This document shows positions 14,371 to 21,474 of a stretch of 50,125 nt of DNA, piece after piece. The position numbers and the translations under genes are program-made. Numbering within the stretch: position 1 is the stretch's first letter; the number at the start of each line of letters is the position of its first letter. The notes beneath the pieces were generated by a model. The model had not been told where the DNA came from and did not search any database. It saw only the letters and a list, made by a program, of their open reading frames with translations. The DNA comes from a virus: positions 1 through 50,125 of the IMG/VR virus record IMGVR_UViG_3300025586_000006, one strand, 5' to 3'.

Positions 14371-14399
14371 ATATATCATATCATCTCCTCCTTTGTCAA
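14371..14399 (-). promoter_or_regulatory. Promoter of the short RNA
   Basis: On the minus strand TTGACA, 17 bases, ATATAT (weak -10). Confidence 0.5.
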
Positions 14400-14404
14400 T
14401 TTCT

Positions 14405-14563
14405 AATTTCGCTTTCCGGAAAGACTTGGATAAGATTAATAAATTCAGACGATTAGACAGCTACTCCAGCGGTGCACTCGCTTTTTCACCAGTCCCTTCT
14501 GGAACACCCAGAAGTCATATAAATTCAAAGGGTTATGTTTGTTAGTTACTCTCTCAACGAGTT
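14405..14563 (-). ncRNA. Structured RNA family N1, leftward copy
   Basis: On the minus strand it begins with GUUGAGAGAGUAAC and AACAUAAC, then hairpin CUUCUGG-GUGUU-CCAGAAG, and near the end CUGAAUUUAUUAAUC. The same blocks in the same order occur on the plus strand at 15300-15440, with the hairpin stem changed but still paired. A CTTTCCGGAAAG palindrome follows. Confidence 0.65.
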
Positions 14564-14569
14564 AAAAAC

Positions 14570-14598
14570 ATTGTACCACACACATCACATCTTGTAAA
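14570..14598 (-). promoter_or_regulatory. Promoter of the leftward N1 RNA
   Basis: On the minus strand TTTACA, 17 bases, TACAAT. Confidence 0.8.
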
Positions 14599-14657
14599 TT
14601 AAATTTTTTCCCAAATGATTTCAGACACTTGAAAATCCTTAACCATTTGATACTCTT

Positions 14658-14686
14658 AGTATAACACAGGTCACCAACAATGTCAA
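14658..14686 (-). promoter_or_regulatory. Outermost leftward promoter
   Basis: On the minus strand TTGACA, 17 bases, TATACT. It borders the repeat region and is the first leftward promoter of the divergent control region. Confidence 0.8.
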
Positions 14687-14707
14687 GAGAAAAAATGACT
14701 GAATCAC

Positions 14708-15040
14708 ATTCATTGTAAGCGCCTGAAATTACATGATTGTATACTGTATACAGTACACCGTATACACCGTTGGATTTTCCTACACCCTAAGCGCTTGAAA
14801 TCATTGAGCCCTCAGATCAACGAGGTGGGACGGCGTCCCAGGACACACTATCCATCACGCTCACTCTAGATCGTCTATCCACCTTGATCCTGGACGCTCT
14901 CCAGGTCTATCTGTACCACCCGTAGACTCATAATGGAATCAGGCGTTTAGACAGCTGTATACAGTATACAGTATACAATGAATCCCATTCACTGTAAGCG
15001 CCTGAAATTATTGAGCCCTCAGATCAACGAGGTGGGATGC
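14708..15040. repeat. Repeat-rich intergenic region with GTATAC palindromes
   Basis: This is noncoding and visibly more GC-rich than its surroundings. CATTCAYTGTAAGCGCCTG starts two blocks (14708, 14987). TAAGCGCYTGAAATYATTG followed by GAGCCCTCAGATCAACGAGG and TGGGA occurs at 14788 and 14994. Clusters of GTATAC (TGTATACTGTATACAGTACA near 14738; CTGTATACAGTATACAG near 14955) form overlapping inverted repeats. It lies between leftward (14658-14686) and rightward (15172 on) promoters. Candidate operator cluster or origin/partition site. From 15041 to 15171 I see nothing firm. Confidence 0.65.
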
Positions 15041-15171
15041 CACCCCCAAGCCATACTACCCCCTTAGTCATGTCTGGAACACCCCTCCACGTCAATCCTA
15101 CACGCTCTCAGAGGGTATCCCTGTCTCCCATGCAGTGGTAGTCAGGGTCTCCAGAGCTATTATTTTTTCTG

Positions 15172-15200
15172 TTTACATAGCCTCAAATATATGGTACCAT
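15172..15200 (+). promoter_or_regulatory. First rightward promoter
   Basis: TTTACA, 17 bases, TACCAT. Opens the rightward side of the divergent region. Confidence 0.75.
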
Positions 15201-15265
15201 TGACGTAGTTGATGTTGAAGTTTTTTGTCTGGTAAGTCACTGATTTTTAAATTGAATTAAATCTG

Positions 15266-15294
15266 TTTACGGTTTTTGATCTGTGTGATACAAT
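15266..15294 (+). promoter_or_regulatory. Promoter of the rightward N1 RNA
   Basis: TTTACG, 17 bases, TACAAT, immediately before the N1 RNA copy. Confidence 0.75.
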
Positions 15295-15299
15295 GTATT

Positions 15300-15440
15300 T
15301 AGTTTGTTGAGAGAGCAACTTAAAACATAACAATTTTAACTGTTTACATATAAACCCATGGATGTCCTGTGGGTCAATCCGAGAAAACTTAGCGCTGAGT
15401 GAAGTGTAGGATTGTAACACCCTGAATTCATTAACCTTTT
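15300..15440 (+). ncRNA. Structured RNA family N1, rightward copy
   Basis: Starts GUUGAGAGAGCAAC, then AACAUAAC, a hairpin ACCCA...UGUGGGU with loop containing GGAUGUCC, a CAAUCC/GGAUUG stem, and ends CUGAAUUCAUUAACC. The block order matches the leftward copy at 14405-14563. No ORF on this strand. Confidence 0.65.
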
Positions 15441-15492
15441 CCAAGTCTGACCGGTCAGCACAACCAAAAACATAAAGATTTCAGATAGTTAT

Positions 15493-15629
15493 AAGGGTTG
15501 TAAAATAGAATACCTGTTTATATTTTCTTTTGCCAACTGACAATACCAGTACCTTTATCACTGCGATACTATGGACTGTTGATATTGCCACCAGAGGAAG
15601 ACAAACCCGGTTCCGCTTTACAACCCCTT
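15493..15629 (+). ncRNA. Structured RNA closed by a 12-bp helix
   Basis: AAGGGTTGTAAA (15493-15504) pairs with TTTACAACCCCTT (15617-15629) with one bulged base. The 110 bases between have no ORF. It ends 33 bases before the zinc-ribbon gene, so it may be its leader or a separate RNA. Confidence 0.55.
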
Positions 15630-15661
15630 TAAGTACCTGAAATTAAAAGGAGAGATGGATT

Positions 15662-15799
15662 ATGTTATATATTTGTAAAAATTGTGGATGGACTGGAGAG
15701 GAAGGATTTACAGAACGAAATGGTGATCCTTATGTAGGTGAGACCAAGTGGTGGACTGTATGTCCTGAATGTTTTGAGCTTATTGAAGAAGATGATTAA
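15662..15799 (+). CDS. Small zinc-ribbon protein
   Basis: 45 residues with CKNCGW and CPECF, a classic four-cysteine ribbon, and an acidic end. SD AAGGAG. First coding gene of the rightward set. Confidence 0.75.
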   Translation: MLYICKNCGWTGEEGFTERNGDPYVGETKWWTVCPECFELIEEDD

Positions 15800-15806
15800 T
15801 TTTTGA

Positions 15807-15835
15807 TTTACAGTTCAGAGTTCATGAGATACAAT
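15807..15835 (+). promoter_or_regulatory. Promoter
   Basis: TTTACA, 17 bases, TACAAT, ahead of the small basic gene at 15887. Confidence 0.8.
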
Positions 15836-15886
15836 GGTTTCAGTCTTTGTGAGAGAGAATAATTTAAACAAAAAGGAGAATGTGAT

Positions 15887-16054
15887 ATGAAGAAAATGAA
15901 ATGTGTTGTGGCTAAAAAGGGTCGTGTCTTAATGGCAAATGATAGGGTCGCTCGTAAGTTCATTAGTAAAACATCCGCAAGACGTTTCGTTGGAAATTTG
16001 GTTCAGAAATCCACCCGTTTGAGAGTGAAAGATTTTGAGATGATTACCATTTAG
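15887..16054 (+). CDS. Small basic protein
   Basis: 55 residues, strongly basic (RVARKFISKTSARRFVG). SD AAAGGAG. Not assigned; its size and charge fit nucleic-acid binding or a host-directed early peptide. Confidence 0.65.
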   Translation: MKKMKCVVAKKGRVLMANDRVARKFISKTSARRFVGNLVQKSTRLRVKDFEMITI

Positions 16055-16065
16055 TAAAGTTCAAA

Positions 16066-16086
16066 AACCCTCATTTTTTGAGGGTT
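16066..16086. terminator. Hairpin between small early genes
   Basis: AACCCTCA (16066-16073) pairs with TGAGGGTT (16079-16086). The T run on the minus side (read leftward) is better than on the plus side, so it may work in both directions or only against leftward transcripts. Confidence 0.5.
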
Positions 16087-16113
16087 GACATAAGCCCTGT
16101 TACATGATAGGGT
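16085..16113 (+). promoter_or_regulatory. Promoter
   Basis: TTGACA, 17 bases, TAGGGT. The -35 starts within the last two bases of the hairpin above. Confidence 0.6.
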
Positions 16114-16154
16114 TTGTTTCAGCTCTTAAATTTAAACAAAAAGGAGAAAGTGAT

Positions 16155-16334
16155 ATGAGAAAAGCAGATGTGTCTGTAGGCAAAACTTACATTGTGAAAG
16201 TTTCTGGCAAATTGGCCCGTGTAAAGCTGTTGTGTAAAGTTTCCAGGGGTGGCTGGATGGGAGTTAACCTTGACACCAATCGTGAGGTCCGTATCAAGAC
16301 TGGTGGAAAGCTTCGTAGGGAGATTGTAGGTTAA
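16155..16334 (+). CDS. Small conserved beta-rich phage protein
   Basis: 59 residues from the ATG at 16155 (SD AAAGGAG). VGKTYIVKVSGKLARVKLL and GGWMGVNLDTNREVRIKTGGKLR suggest an SH3-like barrel found in many phage small proteins. Function not known. Confidence 0.7.
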   Translation: MRKADVSVGKTYIVKVSGKLARVKLLCKVSRGGWMGVNLDTNREVRIKTGGKLRREIVG

Positions 16335-16342
16335 GTAAAATT

Positions 16343-16425
16343 TGTGACCATATCAACTGTAAGTAATAATTAGCAGTCAGCCGGGGTGATAACCGCAGTC
16401 AGTCTAATGAGCTTACAGGGTCACA
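16343..16425 (+). ncRNA. Structured RNA element Z
   Basis: Nested helices UGUGACC/GGUCACA (16343-16349 with 16419-16425), CUGUAAG/CUUACAG and AUUAG/CUAAU, with GCAGTCAG twice in the inner part. First of four consecutive elements between 16343 and 16884. Confidence 0.65.
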
Positions 16426-16430
16426 TCTTT

Positions 16431-16624
16431 TTAATCGTTGTAAGGGACAAAAGGGGGTCCTACTTCCAGAGAGGTGGATGGGAAGTCTACTCCAAGAGAG
16501 GTAGGGGGTCGGAAGTCTGAAAGACCAAACGTATCACAAGAGGTAAGAAAAACGCCAATCTTACATCTTAGCCTAATAGGAGTGGCGACCTGTTTACATC
16601 CCTTTTGTCTCTTGTAAAGGTTAA
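16431..16624 (+). ncRNA. Structured RNA element A (family N2)
   Basis: 16431-16455 pairs with 16600-16624 over about 20 bp, including GGGACAAAAGGG/CCCUUUUGUCUC. Inner hairpins include GUAAGA/UCUUAC. AGGAGUGGCGACCUGUU stands just before the 3' closing strand, as AGGAGUGGUGACUUGUU does in element B. It starts 6 bases after element Z. Confidence 0.7.
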
Positions 16625-16630
16625 AGAAAT

Positions 16631-16718
16631 ATAGTGGTTCATCTGAGGTGGGAGACTTGCATTGCATGTCGGGCTGGTATAACGGTCCACGCCGTTATAG
16701 TGTAAGATGAACCACTAT
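16631..16718 (+). ncRNA. Structured RNA element C
   Basis: A perfect 14-bp end helix AUAGUGGUUCAUCU/AGAUGAACCACUAU (16631-16644 with 16705-16718), with an inner 8-bp hairpin UAUAACGG/CCGUUAUA. Followed by TTTTT, so it may also end transcription. Confidence 0.7.
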
Positions 16719-16720
16719 TT

Positions 16721-16884
16721 TTAATCGTTGTAAGGGGGTAAAAAGAATCCTATGCGATGTGCGTAGGTGGTAGTTACGGGGCCGCGAGACCCTGTACAAA
16801 GAATGTGAAGGTCACACCAGCCTTACAATTCTTGCCTGACAGGAGTGGTGACTTGTTATTCTTTTTGTCCCTTAGAACGATTAA
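16721..16884 (+). ncRNA. Structured RNA element B (family N2)
   Basis: The two ends pair over about 27 bp (16721-16748 with 16858-16884) with one mismatch and a small bulge. Inner hairpins: CCUAUGC/GCGUAGG, UACGGGG/CCCUGUA and AAGAAU-GUGAAGG/CCUUAC-AUUCUU. It shares its first 16 bases and the 3' motif AGGAGUGGYGAYYUGUU with element A. Begins 2 bases after element C. Confidence 0.7.
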
Positions 16885-16918
16885 AAGGATGTAATTGTAT
16901 AAAGGAAAGGATGATACT

Positions 16919-17092
16919 ATGAATGAAAAAGAAGTAATGGAAGAGCTGTTTGGTGGTGTAGTTCAGGGTCCACCTTCAATAGATGTTATGTATCATTTAG
17001 TGGTTGACCGTGACCCAAAAGAGTTCTATAATCAAGATGTTTCGGAAGTAAAAATGGGAAATTTCATTATGGAGATGTTGAAAAGGGGGTAA
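16919..17092 (+). CDS. Hypothetical protein
   Basis: 57 residues, acidic, MNEKEVMEELFGG. SD AAAGG. Not recognised. It opens a run of tightly packed small genes. Confidence 0.6.
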   Translation: MNEKEVMEELFGGVVQGPPSIDVMYHLVVDRDPKEFYNQDVSEVKMGNFIMEMLKRG

Positions 17093-17096
17093 TAAA

Positions 17097-17294
17097 GTGG
17101 CAACATCAACAACATGCCGAAGGTGTGGAACTGAGACACATTTTACAAAGATGAGCATGATAGACTATTACGATTTGTGCTATCCGTGCAGAAGAAAGGA
17201 GGATGATGATGGAATCTTGGTTATTAGCTCAATATTCAGAGATAGAGGCTATAAAAGCAGAGATACAGGGGATGATAGCGGAAAATCAATATAG
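17097..17294 (+). CDS. Small zinc-ribbon protein (GTG start)
   Basis: 65 residues with CRRCGTETHF and CYPCRRK in the first half. GTG start behind AAAGGGGG. Its last third overlaps the next gene by 86 bases, so one of the two frames may be non-coding there. Confidence 0.5.
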   Translation: MATSTTCRRCGTETHFTKMSMIDYYDLCYPCRRKEDDDGILVISSIFRDRGYKSRDTGDDSGKSI

Positions 17295-17394
17295 GGTTGA
17301 TCGACAAGAAACTGTGACCTTTGTGGAAGAGCATTTCATAGAAAAGGCTTCAGATTTGAGAAGTATTGCAAATGTTATCATGACACATAGATGA
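17209..17394 (+). CDS. Hypothetical helical protein
   Basis: 61 residues, all-helical and charged (MESWLLAQYSEIEAIKAEI). Chosen start is the third of three ATG codons, six bases after GGAGG. Not assigned. Confidence 0.6.
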   Translation: MESWLLAQYSEIEAIKAEIQGMIAENQYRVDRQETVTFVEEHFIEKASDLRSIANVIMTHR

Positions 17395-17412
17395 AAAGGG
17401 AGGATTAAGGAT

Positions 17413-17574
17413 ATGAAAAATTTGAGGAATGCTGCAAAATATGGATCATCTGTTCGCAAATGTCGTTGTAAATCTGACTTCCAGGACAAAAAATATGGCA
17501 AGGGAAAGAGATTACACAATGTAACTACAAAAGGCTGGCGTTGCACCGTTTGTGATATAGAAAAATTTGTATAG
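17413..17574 (+). CDS. Small basic zinc-binding protein
   Basis: 53 residues with CRC and CTVC flanking a basic middle (GKGKRLHNVTTKGW). SD GGAGG. Probably one zinc site. Not assigned. Confidence 0.6.
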   Translation: MKNLRNAAKYGSSVRKCRCKSDFQDKKYGKGKRLHNVTTKGWRCTVCDIEKFV

Positions 17575-17603
17575 TATTGAAGTAGGGGTGTAGATTTTTA
17601 GAG

Positions 17604-17632
17604 TTTACATTCCCTGTTTTTTGTGTTACACT
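17604..17632 (+). promoter_or_regulatory. Promoter, GTGTTACACTAAG type
   Basis: TTTACA, 17 bases, TACACT. The core GTGTTACACTAAGTT is nearly identical to the promoters at 19055 and 19833, which makes a subgroup that may share a control. Confidence 0.85.
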
Positions 17633-17649
17633 AAGTTAAGGAGAATAAA

Positions 17650-18372
17650 ATGACCAGTAACTCATTATTCAAAGATATAGCAAAACAAGTCCACCCTGAT
17701 GTGAATGGTGGGTCTGTGAATGCCACCAAGATGATGCAAGAGGCTATCAAGCATCGTAACAATGGTGATATGCTCTTGAACCTTGCTCGTAAATGGGGTC
17801 TCAAATTGAATGGTACCTTTGATGATACTGCTTTCAATAAACGATCTTCTGGTTTCAGTGAGGAAGTGTTTGAGGTCGTTGTGGGTGCTATTATAGAGTA
17901 TACCTTCAACCACAATAGAAAAAGACATAACATAAAGGGTGTAGTTATCAATATTCGTCCCATCACTAAGGGTAGGTTTAAGGGTGCTAAGGAGTACTCT
18001 GTCTATGATTTTAGGACCCAAGTGATATGGAAACACAAGGACCGATACATCCCCGATTTTAAGGTTGTGGGTAAAGCCTCTCAGGGGGAGTTACAGTTAG
18101 GCCAAGACACTCAGGACAGAATTAAAGAGAGTAAGAAGGTGAGATCCGCTTTTTATCAATCAAGGGCTGATAATAAGTTTAGTATCCTCAACCTTCAAAA
18201 GAGTAAAGACTATCGTAACAGTAACTTAGAGGTTTTGGTGAATTATAAAACTGGACTTATGTGGAGAAAATTAGTTAGGACTACTGCTAAATGCGCCTTT
18301 GTGGAAGAATGGATGTACAGTAAAGAGCATATGATAAAGATTGGTTCTGTAATGGATACAAGGAGAATGTAA
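17650..18372 (+). CDS. J-domain (DnaJ-like) protein
   Basis: 240 residues. The N-terminus LFKDIAKQVHPDVNGG contains HPD, the J-domain tripeptide that activates Hsp70 ATPase, followed by a helix with MMQEAIKHRNNGD. The rest (about 60-240) is not recognised. Phage proteins of this kind may recruit host DnaK. First gene behind the promoter at 17604. Confidence 0.75.
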   Translation: MTSNSLFKDIAKQVHPDVNGGSVNATKMMQEAIKHRNNGDMLLNLARKWGLKLNGTFDDTAFNKRSSGFSEEVFEVVVGAIIEYTFNHNRKRHNIKGVVINIRPITKGRFKGAKEYSVYDFRTQVIWKHKDRYIPDFKVVGKASQGELQLGQDTQDRIKESKKVRSAFYQSRADNKFSILNLQKSKDYRNSNLEVLVNYKTGLMWRKLVRTTAKCAFVEEWMYSKEHMIKIGSVMDTRRM

Positions 18373-18599
18373 TGAATGAAAAGGAAGCTCAGTATTTATA
18401 TAAGTGTCGTAGGTGTGGTAAGGTGGATAGGAGTACTTGTTCAGGTGAGGATTCAGCAATGACAACTACCGTTGATATTGTTTTAGGTATACCAACAACA
18501 GGCATTACTCTTAGGTTATTTGATATGCATATTTGTAAAGATGGTAATTATGGTGTAACAGATTTCATCGGTACAGAAATTGTGGAGACTAATTATTGA
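18372..18599 (+). CDS. Small protein with N-terminal zinc knuckle
   Basis: 75 residues. CRRCGKVD and a second C/H set (C...MHICKDG). Start overlaps the previous stop (TAATG). Function unknown. Confidence 0.6.
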   Translation: MNEKEAQYLYKCRRCGKVDRSTCSGEDSAMTTTVDIVLGIPTTGITLRLFDMHICKDGNYGVTDFIGTEIVETNY

Positions 18600-18615
18600 A
18601 AGGAGGTAAAACCAT

Positions 18616-18786
18616 ATGAATAAAGCCAAAGAAGTCAAACGGATGGAGGCTGATAAAAGACAGGCATTGTATGATGTCCTTTCCCCCAAAAAGAAACTTG
18701 ATAAGCTCAATGATGGGGGTTTCAGAGCTTCCAAAGAGAGAGCAAAGCTTGGATTTCCTGAAATTCCCAAAAATTGTGTAAGATAA
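18616..18786 (+). CDS. Small basic phage protein
   Basis: 56 residues with LSPKKKLDKLNDGGFRASKERAKL, a pattern seen in small proteins of large phages. SD GGAGG. Ends four bases before the tRNA-like RNA. Confidence 0.65.
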   Translation: MNKAKEVKRMEADKRQALYDVLSPKKKLDKLNDGGFRASKERAKLGFPEIPKNCVR

Positions 18787-18790
18787 TATT

Positions 18791-19044
18791 TTGTGGTAGT
18801 GGCGGAATTGGCAAGTAAAGGCAACATGACAGGTCGAGACAGCACGAAGGATCGTAACCTCATGCTTGAGCCTTGTATGAGCAGAGAGCTTGTCATTGGT
18901 AGACGCAAGGGACGGTTACAATACATCATGTGTCGTCTGTATCGGGCAGGGGTAATGACCGAGATAGGGAATGACCCAAAAAACCTATCGTCCAGGTTCG
19001 AATCCTGGTTCAGTAATGGATGGCGGAATTCACTACTACCACAA
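18791..19044 (+). ncRNA. tRNA-like RNA with long insert and extended end helix (candidate Y RNA)
   Basis: About 254 bases. The ends pair TTGTGGTAGT/ACTACCACAA (10 bp). The 5' part GTGGTAGTGGCGGAATTGGC is typical of a tRNA-Leu acceptor and D-arm. Near the 3' end is a perfect T-arm CCAGG-TTCGAAT-CCTGG. No CCA follows, and 25 extra bases separate the T-arm from the acceptor strand. TGGCGGAATT is repeated near both ends (18800 and 19021). The middle is about 180 bases with no clear anticodon loop. Confidence 0.6.
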
Positions 19045-19054
19045 CAAAATTATG

Positions 19055-19083
19055 TTTACATCTTCAAATTTTTGTGTTACACT
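19055..19083 (+). promoter_or_regulatory. Promoter, GTGTTACACTAAG type
   Basis: TTTACA, 17 bases, TACACT; the same extended core as at 17604 and 19833. Confidence 0.85.
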
Positions 19084-19123
19084 AAGTTTAGAATTTTGAA
19101 TGAAAGAGAGAGGAGATAAAAAA

Positions 19124-19321
19124 ATGATACATGAATTGATAGTACCTGCTTGTGTGGGGTGTAATAAAGTAGATGGTGATATCTGTATAGCGTACGCAAA
19201 ACCCGCTATGAAGCATCGTATATTTACCTGTCCATTGAAGAGTGATAAGATAATTGAGGGCGGTGAAAAGGCTAAAAAATTCATCAACCCTATAAAAGCA
19301 TCCAAGAGAGGTAATAGATAA
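19124..19321 (+). CDS. Small Cys-containing protein
   Basis: 65 residues from the ATG at 19124 (SD GGAG). CVGC, C and C in the first 40 residues suggest a zinc site. Basic C-terminus. Not assigned. Confidence 0.6.
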   Translation: MIHELIVPACVGCNKVDGDICIAYAKPAMKHRIFTCPLKSDKIIEGGEKAKKFINPIKASKRGNR

Positions 19322-19322
19322 T

Positions 19323-19829
19323 ATGAGTAATGAACTGAGTTTATACAAAGATGGTAAGTATGTAGCAGGTTTTGGACCAGCCTATAATTTTGAGGTTGAT
19401 GGTGTTCGGGATTTTGAATATGATTTTCTTAGAAAGGAATTTAATGAGTTCAAAGGTAAAATGCTATCCGATATGGTTAAGAGTATTGCGTATTCCCCAA
19501 AATCCAAAGAGGAAATGGATGATATGGTTGAGGAATTCTTAGGCAATATGGAATACTTTACTGATGAAATGATGAAGTTTGGTACGATGTTCCTTATTTC
19601 CTATGCCCTTGAGGATGAAGGTGTTGAGGTAAAGGATGATTATGAGGAGATAGATGATAAGATACCCCTCAAAGAAGAAGAAGATAGTGAATCCAGTAAA
19701 GATCGTAAAGCACTTGAAGAATGGAGAGAGAAAGAAGGTAGAAAGGGTTTTCCAGATAAAATGGTTAGCTTTTGGAAACATGAAGGTGTTGAAGTATTCG
19801 GAAATGATTGGGATAAAACTGGAGGATAA
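19323..19829 (+). CDS. Hypothetical acidic helical protein
   Basis: 168 residues, strongly acidic, mostly helical, with a low-complexity middle (PLKEEEDSESSKD). Starts one base after the previous stop. Not recognised. Confidence 0.65.
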   Translation: MSNELSLYKDGKYVAGFGPAYNFEVDGVRDFEYDFLRKEFNEFKGKMLSDMVKSIAYSPKSKEEMDDMVEEFLGNMEYFTDEMMKFGTMFLISYALEDEGVEVKDDYEEIDDKIPLKEEEDSESSKDRKALEEWREKEGRKGFPDKMVSFWKHEGVEVFGNDWDKTGG

Positions 19830-19832
19830 TTG

Positions 19833-19861
19833 TTTACATTCTGAGAATTCTGTGTTACACT
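19833..19861 (+). promoter_or_regulatory. Promoter, GTGTTACACTAAG type
   Basis: TTTACA, 17 bases, TACACT; third member of the subgroup. Confidence 0.85.
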
Positions 19862-19892
19862 AAGTTTAAATTTGAGTGAGGAGAAAATAATT

Positions 19893-20090
19893 ATGAGTTC
19901 TAAAAAGAAAGTAGTCAAGAAAGCAGTCAAGAAGGTTACTAACAAGATGTTTGCCAAGGGTGATAGCTTTTTCAATAAGGCTTGTGGTATGGCAGAGGTA
20001 GAACCCACAACCCGTCAGGCTTCTAAGTTTCGTATGGGTAAAGGTTTGGCTTACAAGCATCGTAAACAGGTGGTGGAGGTAGAGGAATAA
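19893..20090 (+). CDS. Small basic protein
   Basis: 65 residues, MSSKKKVVKKAVKKV at the start, basic throughout. SD GAGGAG. The Lys/Ala N-terminus resembles nucleoid- or ribosome-binding tails, but no family is recognised. Confidence 0.6.
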   Translation: MSSKKKVVKKAVKKVTNKMFAKGDSFFNKACGMAEVEPTTRQASKFRMGKGLAYKHRKQVVEVEE

Positions 20091-20332
20091 TGGCCTGTCA
20101 AAGGTGTGGTAAGGAAAGGGTAATTGACATATCCTCAAAATGCTCTGATTGTTTTAATTTAGACTATCTCGGTATAGAATATGACGGATATGTGCCTGAT
20201 TTCCTTGGTATAGGTGGTGATGATTATGTGGAATTCTCCTATTGTATAGATTGTGGTCAAATACAAGGGGATTTTCCTTTGGATATAGGTCCAGATGATA
20301 TGATAGAAATAGGGGGAAGAAAATATGTATAA
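20090..20332 (+). CDS. Zinc-ribbon protein, CGQIQG family
   Basis: 80 residues with CQRCG...KCSDC and CIDCGQIQGDFP, two cysteine pairs. This arrangement recurs in small proteins of large T4-like phages. Function unknown. Coupled to both neighbours (TAATG and an 8-base overlap). Confidence 0.75.
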   Translation: MACQRCGKERVIDISSKCSDCFNLDYLGIEYDGYVPDFLGIGGDDYVEFSYCIDCGQIQGDFPLDIGPDDMIEIGGRKYV

Positions 20333-21143
20333 AGAGGAAAGAAATCCGTTTTTTAGTGTCCGTAAAGAGACTATCAAGACCGAAAGTGGACTGAGTATAC
20401 CCAAGGTAGCACTTATCAATGATGAAACCGATGATATCTTAGGACTGGTTTCAGAGAATTATGAGTTGCTTCCTAACAGTAATATCAATTCCCTGTTTGA
20501 TGAAGCCCTTGATGGACTTGAGGTGAAAGAGGTTCATGACCATTTAGATGCAACAACTCGAAGATGGCGTAGGAGAATTATATTCGGAGAGGATAGCTTC
20601 AATTTTGAGGTTCTTCCAGATGATAGTGTTGGGTTGCTATTAGAGATTTTCAACGGTTATGATGCTCGTACTGCATTTGGATATGAACTGATGGGATATC
20701 GTAGCATTTGTGAGAATGGTCAGGTGTTGGGTCGTAAGTCCTTCTTTCGTGAATCCTATGCTCATTATGTTGACAACCCCGAAAGGTTAAGATTGTCAGT
20801 GGATTCCAAATTGGATGCTTTCCAGGAGAATGTACTGACCTGGTCTGGCTGGGCAGAGATTGGATTCAACCAGGCTGACTTTGATGCCTTTGTTGATGGA
20901 AGAGAATACCTTGGTAAGAAAGTGGGTGAGGCTGTTAAGGATGCCTATGAGCCTACTATGAACAGCCAGAAGTTGAATGAGGACAAATATGGTGCATATA
21001 ACGTGCTCACATTTTTGGCTACACATGAAACCAAAGCACGCAACGGTTCTAATGTGTTCTCTAGTAGGTTCAATACAATAAATCGCATGGCTGGTGACCT
21101 TTATGGGTATGATGAAAGAGCATTAGTCGTGAATGGTGAGTAA
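20325..21143 (+). CDS. DUF932-like protein
   Basis: 272 residues. GYDARTAFGYELMGYRSICENG and FSSRFNTINRMAGDLYGYD follow the DUF932 pattern of phage and plasmid proteins with a double-stranded beta core. The biochemical role is not established. It overlaps the zinc-ribbon gene by 8 bases. Confidence 0.75.
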   Translation: MYKEERNPFFSVRKETIKTESGLSIPKVALINDETDDILGLVSENYELLPNSNINSLFDEALDGLEVKEVHDHLDATTRRWRRRIIFGEDSFNFEVLPDDSVGLLLEIFNGYDARTAFGYELMGYRSICENGQVLGRKSFFRESYAHYVDNPERLRLSVDSKLDAFQENVLTWSGWAEIGFNQADFDAFVDGREYLGKKVGEAVKDAYEPTMNSQKLNEDKYGAYNVLTFLATHETKARNGSNVFSSRFNTINRMAGDLYGYDERALVVNGE

Positions 21144-21195
21144 AAAATGATTATATCTCTATGTGTGTAGGGGTACAATCGAAAGGAAATACAAC

Positions 21196-21471
21196 ATGAC
21201 AGTCAAAAGAGGCATTATAAAAGCATTTAAGGGTAGTTGGAATTCTGGTATGGGTACCCTTATTATAGAGGATAGTAAGACAGGAGAGACCGACAGCGTT
21301 CCTTGTGATAATGGACCTACTGTAAGAGCATTGGATCGTTGCTTCGGTGATTCTATAGGTGATGGTCATACAGTCAAAAAACAAGCTGGTTTTATAAATA
21401 AAGAAATCCATTGGGCTTATGATGATATGGGTTTATATTTAGAGGGTTTTGCGCCTGTAGAGGAGATGTAG
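21196..21471 (+). CDS. Small beta-rich phage protein
   Basis: 91 residues from the ATG at 21196 (SD AAAGG). GIIKAFKGSWNSGMGTLIIED and a following VPCDNGPTVRALDRCFGD suggest a small OB-like barrel. Not assigned. Confidence 0.6.
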   Translation: MTVKRGIIKAFKGSWNSGMGTLIIEDSKTGETDSVPCDNGPTVRALDRCFGDSIGDGHTVKKQAGFINKEIHWAYDDMGLYLEGFAPVEEM

Positions 21472-21474
21472 TGA

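Noticed and set aside
15247-15444. 65-residue minus-strand ORF
   Set aside because: It runs antisense through the N1 RNA and its promoter, has no ribosome site, and the protein has no sensible pattern.
16431-16667. 78-residue minus-strand ORF
   Set aside because: It is antisense to structured RNA element A; the long complementary ends explain the absence of stops better than coding does.
13366-16900. CRISPR array
   Set aside because: Repeats are few, differ in length and spacing, and form hairpins within each unit; no regular spacer pattern.
18793-19119. 108-residue plus-strand ORF across the tRNA-like RNA
   Set aside because: It contains the T-arm and both end-helix strands, so RNA structure explains it; it also reads into the next promoter.
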